From: Deltaproteobacteria bacterium
Lineage (GTDB): Bacteria; Myxococcota_A; UBA9160
DNA: 16,600 nucleotides
Assembly (NCBI GenBank): GCA_003520425.1
Contig: DOUU01000389.1
Coordinates: 1-16,600 of the forward strand
Direction: 5' to 3'
Shown in pieces: positions 15,347-16,600 of the stretch; position 1 is the first letter of the stretch, and each line of letters opens with the position of its first letter. The translations under genes were made by a program, and so were the position numbers. A model generated the notes under the pieces. The model worked only from the letters and a program-made list of their open reading frames with translations. It made no database searches and had not been told where the DNA came from.

Positions 15347-15380
15347 TTGGCACTTGCTAGCGGCATGCCGACTGTGCCAA
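15347..15380. repeat. Perfect TTGGCAC/GTGCCAA inverted repeat upstream of tRNA-Gly
   Basis: TTGGCAC (15347-15353) and GTGCCAA (15374-15380) are exact reverse complements. The centre holds the 10-bp palindrome CGGCATGCCG (15361-15370). The element lies between the ATPase stop and the tRNA, where a terminator for the upstream gene or a control site for the tRNA would be expected. No T-run follows. TTGGCA alone resembles a -35 box, but no good -10 is placed correctly. Confidence 0.45.
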
Positions 15381-15392
15381 TCTGGCAATCAA

Positions 15393-15468
15393 GCGGGAAT
15401 AGCTCAGTTGGTAGAGCATCAGCTTCCCAAGCTGAGGGTCGCGGGTTCGAGCCCCGTTTCCCGCTCCA
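15393..15468 (+). tRNA. tRNA-Gly (anticodon CCC)
   Basis: A complete cloverleaf folds by eye. Acceptor GCGGGAA (15393-15399) pairs with TTCCCGC (15458-15464). The D-stem is GCTC/GAGC with loop AGTTGGTA. The anticodon stem TCAGC/GCTGA carries loop TTCCCAA, with anticodon CCC at 15426-15428. The variable region is GGGTC. The T-stem GCGGG/CCCGT carries loop TTCGAGC. The discriminator is T15465 and CCA is encoded at 15466-15468. CCC reads the GGG glycine codon. A terminator follows at 15476. The integrase relic beyond makes this tRNA 3' end a likely former attachment site. Confidence 0.97.
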
Positions 15469-15475
15469 AAAAGTG

Positions 15476-15510
15476 AAAGGGAATCGCCATCTTGGCCGAT
15501 TCCCTTTTCT
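15476..15510 (+). terminator. Rho-independent terminator of tRNA-Gly
   Basis: The 11-nt arms AAAGGGAATCG (15476-15486) and CGATTCCCTTT (15497-15507) pair perfectly. The stem can extend by two more pairs with one bulged base. It is followed by a TTTTCT tract and preceded by A-rich sequence. It lies 8 nt beyond the tRNA CCA and should end the tRNA transcript. Confidence 0.85.
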
Positions 15511-15527
15511 AATTCAGGTTCTTGGCA

Positions 15528-15555
15528 TTCCGGTTGTTCCGGTCTGCGTTCCGGG
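15528..15555 (+). repeat. Three closely spaced TTCCGG repeats before the integrase relic
   Basis: TTCCGG occurs at 15528-15533, 15537-15542 and 15549-15554, between the tRNA terminator and the integrase start. Spacings of 9 and 12 bp between direct repeats recall arm-type binding sites next to phage-type integrases, but the motif is short and this is a guess. Confidence 0.25.
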
Positions 15556-15584
15556 TCGCTACGGTCGCTGCCGGAGGACGACCC

Positions 15585-16600
15585 GTGAGCGCGAAAGTCG
15601 TCTGGAACCGGCAGCGGAACAAGTGGTACGTCCGAGTCTATGAGAACGGTCGTGAGTGGAATCAGCCGGTCGGGCTGGATCGAACCGAGGCAGAAGCTGT
15701 TGCTGAGCAGATCGAGCGCGATCTCACCAGAAAGAGAGAGGACGGGCTCACTGGCCGCATCTGTTTTGAGCCGGGAGGATGCGTGCATGGGGAGAAGGCG
15801 CTTCGCTGGTGGGCCGCCAACTACAAGTTCAAGCGCAGCACCGCCGCCACCAACCGGTCTGCGCTCGAGCAGCACCTGATGCCGATTCTTTGGTGAAATG
15901 GATCTGCGACATCTTACGTGCCTGGACATCCGCTACTTCGCAGACAGTCGTTTCACCGCGGGAAAGTCTGAGGCGACGGTGTCCAATGCTGTGTCGCTGC
16001 TGCGGAGGGTGATCAACCTTCCGATCGATGCGAAAGCTCTTAGTCGCAACCCCGTTCCGAAAATGATGCGAGAAGTGATGGAGTCGGCACGCGCTCATCC
16101 AGAACGGCGGCCAACGCGCAATCGCGATGCATGGACGCCTGACAAGCGTGGATCCTCATGGACGTAGCGGAGCGACGCGAGCCTGCCTGGGCGCCGATCT
16201 TTTTCTTCTATTTTCAGACCGGCGCGCGTCTCGGCGAAGGAATCGCACTCAAGTGGGACGGTGAATCTCGTCGACCGCGATATACACATCCGGCGGACTG
16301 TTAGCGGAGGCGAGGAAGGGGATCCAAAGTGGGGGAAGGACCGTCATGTCCCCATCAGCAACGAACTCGAACAACTGCTGAGACAGCTCGAGCGCGATCG
16401 ACAGGTCACGACACCTTGGACCTTCCCTGAGTACGTCTTCTTGAGCCCCTGTCATGAAGATAGTCATTCTCGACGGTCAGGTGGTAATCCAGGAGACCTA
16501 GGTTGGGGAGCTCCTCATACATCCAGCTGCAGGGGTCACAGGATTCACGTGGTCGGAGCCGATGATGAAGATGTCGTCGTTCGGTTTTGACGTATGGCGC
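15585..16600 (+). pseudogene. Frameshifted phage-type tyrosine integrase (runs to window edge)
   Basis: The site-specific recombinase sequence is spread over shifting frames. Frame A (GTG at 15585, GGAGG at 15573-15577) reads SAKVVWNRQRNKWYVRVYENG and runs to HLMP near 15884. The match continues one base later as FFGEMDLRHLT through LLRRVINLPIDAKALSRNPV (core-binding domain, from 15886). Near 16143 it returns to frame A as QAWILMDVAERREPAW and FYFQTGARLGEGIALKWD, with box I Arg at 16227-16229. At 16260 it shifts again to VNLVDRDIHIRRTV and KWGKDRHVPIS (Lys of the beta-hairpin at 16336-16338). Each break is repaired by a 1- or 2-base change. Box II HxxR and the catalytic Tyr are not recognisable before the window ends. 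It lies directly downstream of tRNA-Gly, the usual place for a tRNA-targeting element. Confidence 0.85.

Noticed and set aside
15338..15643. Open frame running through the tRNA and its terminator
   Set aside because: It crosses a complete tRNA-Gly gene and a strong terminator, and its translation shows no family resemblance.
1..16600. CRISPR arrays, insertion sequences, rRNA or riboswitches
   Set aside because: I read through for regularly spaced repeats, paired terminal repeats with a transposase, and rRNA-like or riboswitch-like conserved blocks, and saw none. The only mobile-element trace is the integrase relic after the tRNA.

Overview
The window is a GC-rich, densely packed chromosomal segment. 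It most resembles a deltaproteobacterial-type genome (Myxococcota, Desulfobacterota or Binatota-like). This placement is an inference from gene order and protein families: pilMNOPQ followed by aroK-aroB, a TPR plus Roadblock/LC7 pair, type II aroQ, a very large acidic TPR protein and an ExeA-like ATPase. No taxonomic marker such as rRNA is present.

Layout. (1) Positions 1-726, minus strand: the first 242 residues of an NtrC-family, sigma-54-dependent response regulator, cut by the window edge just after its Walker B aspartate. (2) 727-1002: a 276-bp divergent regulatory region with a CRP/FNR-type palindrome (GTGA-N6-TCAC) and a larger inverted repeat. (3) 1003-6773, plus strand: a small XRE-type helix-turn-helix protein, then pilM, pilN, pilO, pilP and pilQ with overlapping or tightly spaced starts. 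These encode the type IV pilus alignment complex and the outer-membrane secretin. (4) A perfect 13-bp hairpin closes this unit. aroK follows with a TATACT box just 9 nt before its GTG start, then aroB by a GTGA overlap. (5) 8479-9665: a TPR protein translationally coupled to a Roadblock/LC7 protein. (6) 9715-10994: aroQ coupled to a LipM/LplA-type lipoyl-pathway enzyme. (7) After a second hairpin of the same GAGGGGGAG/GGCTCCCCC type, a 1062-residue TPR protein and an ExeA-like ATPase form a pair (11055-15341). (8) 15393-15468: tRNA-Gly(CCC) with an encoded CCA and its own terminator. (9) 15585-16600: a tyrosine-integrase relic with at least three frameshifts.

How the parts fit. The core is pilus assembly. 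PilM is cytoplasmic, PilN and PilO are inner-membrane, PilP is a lipoprotein bridge and PilQ is the secretin. AroK, AroB and AroQ cover three shikimate-pathway steps. The TPR/Roadblock pair and the TPR/ExeA-like pair are the least understood genes. By domain content and position they could be scaffold, polarity or envelope-assembly factors for the pilus machine, but nothing in the sequence proves this. The most unusual protein feature is the ExeA-like ATPase, whose Walker B motif reads LIDGAHQL, with glycine where the catalytic glutamate is expected.
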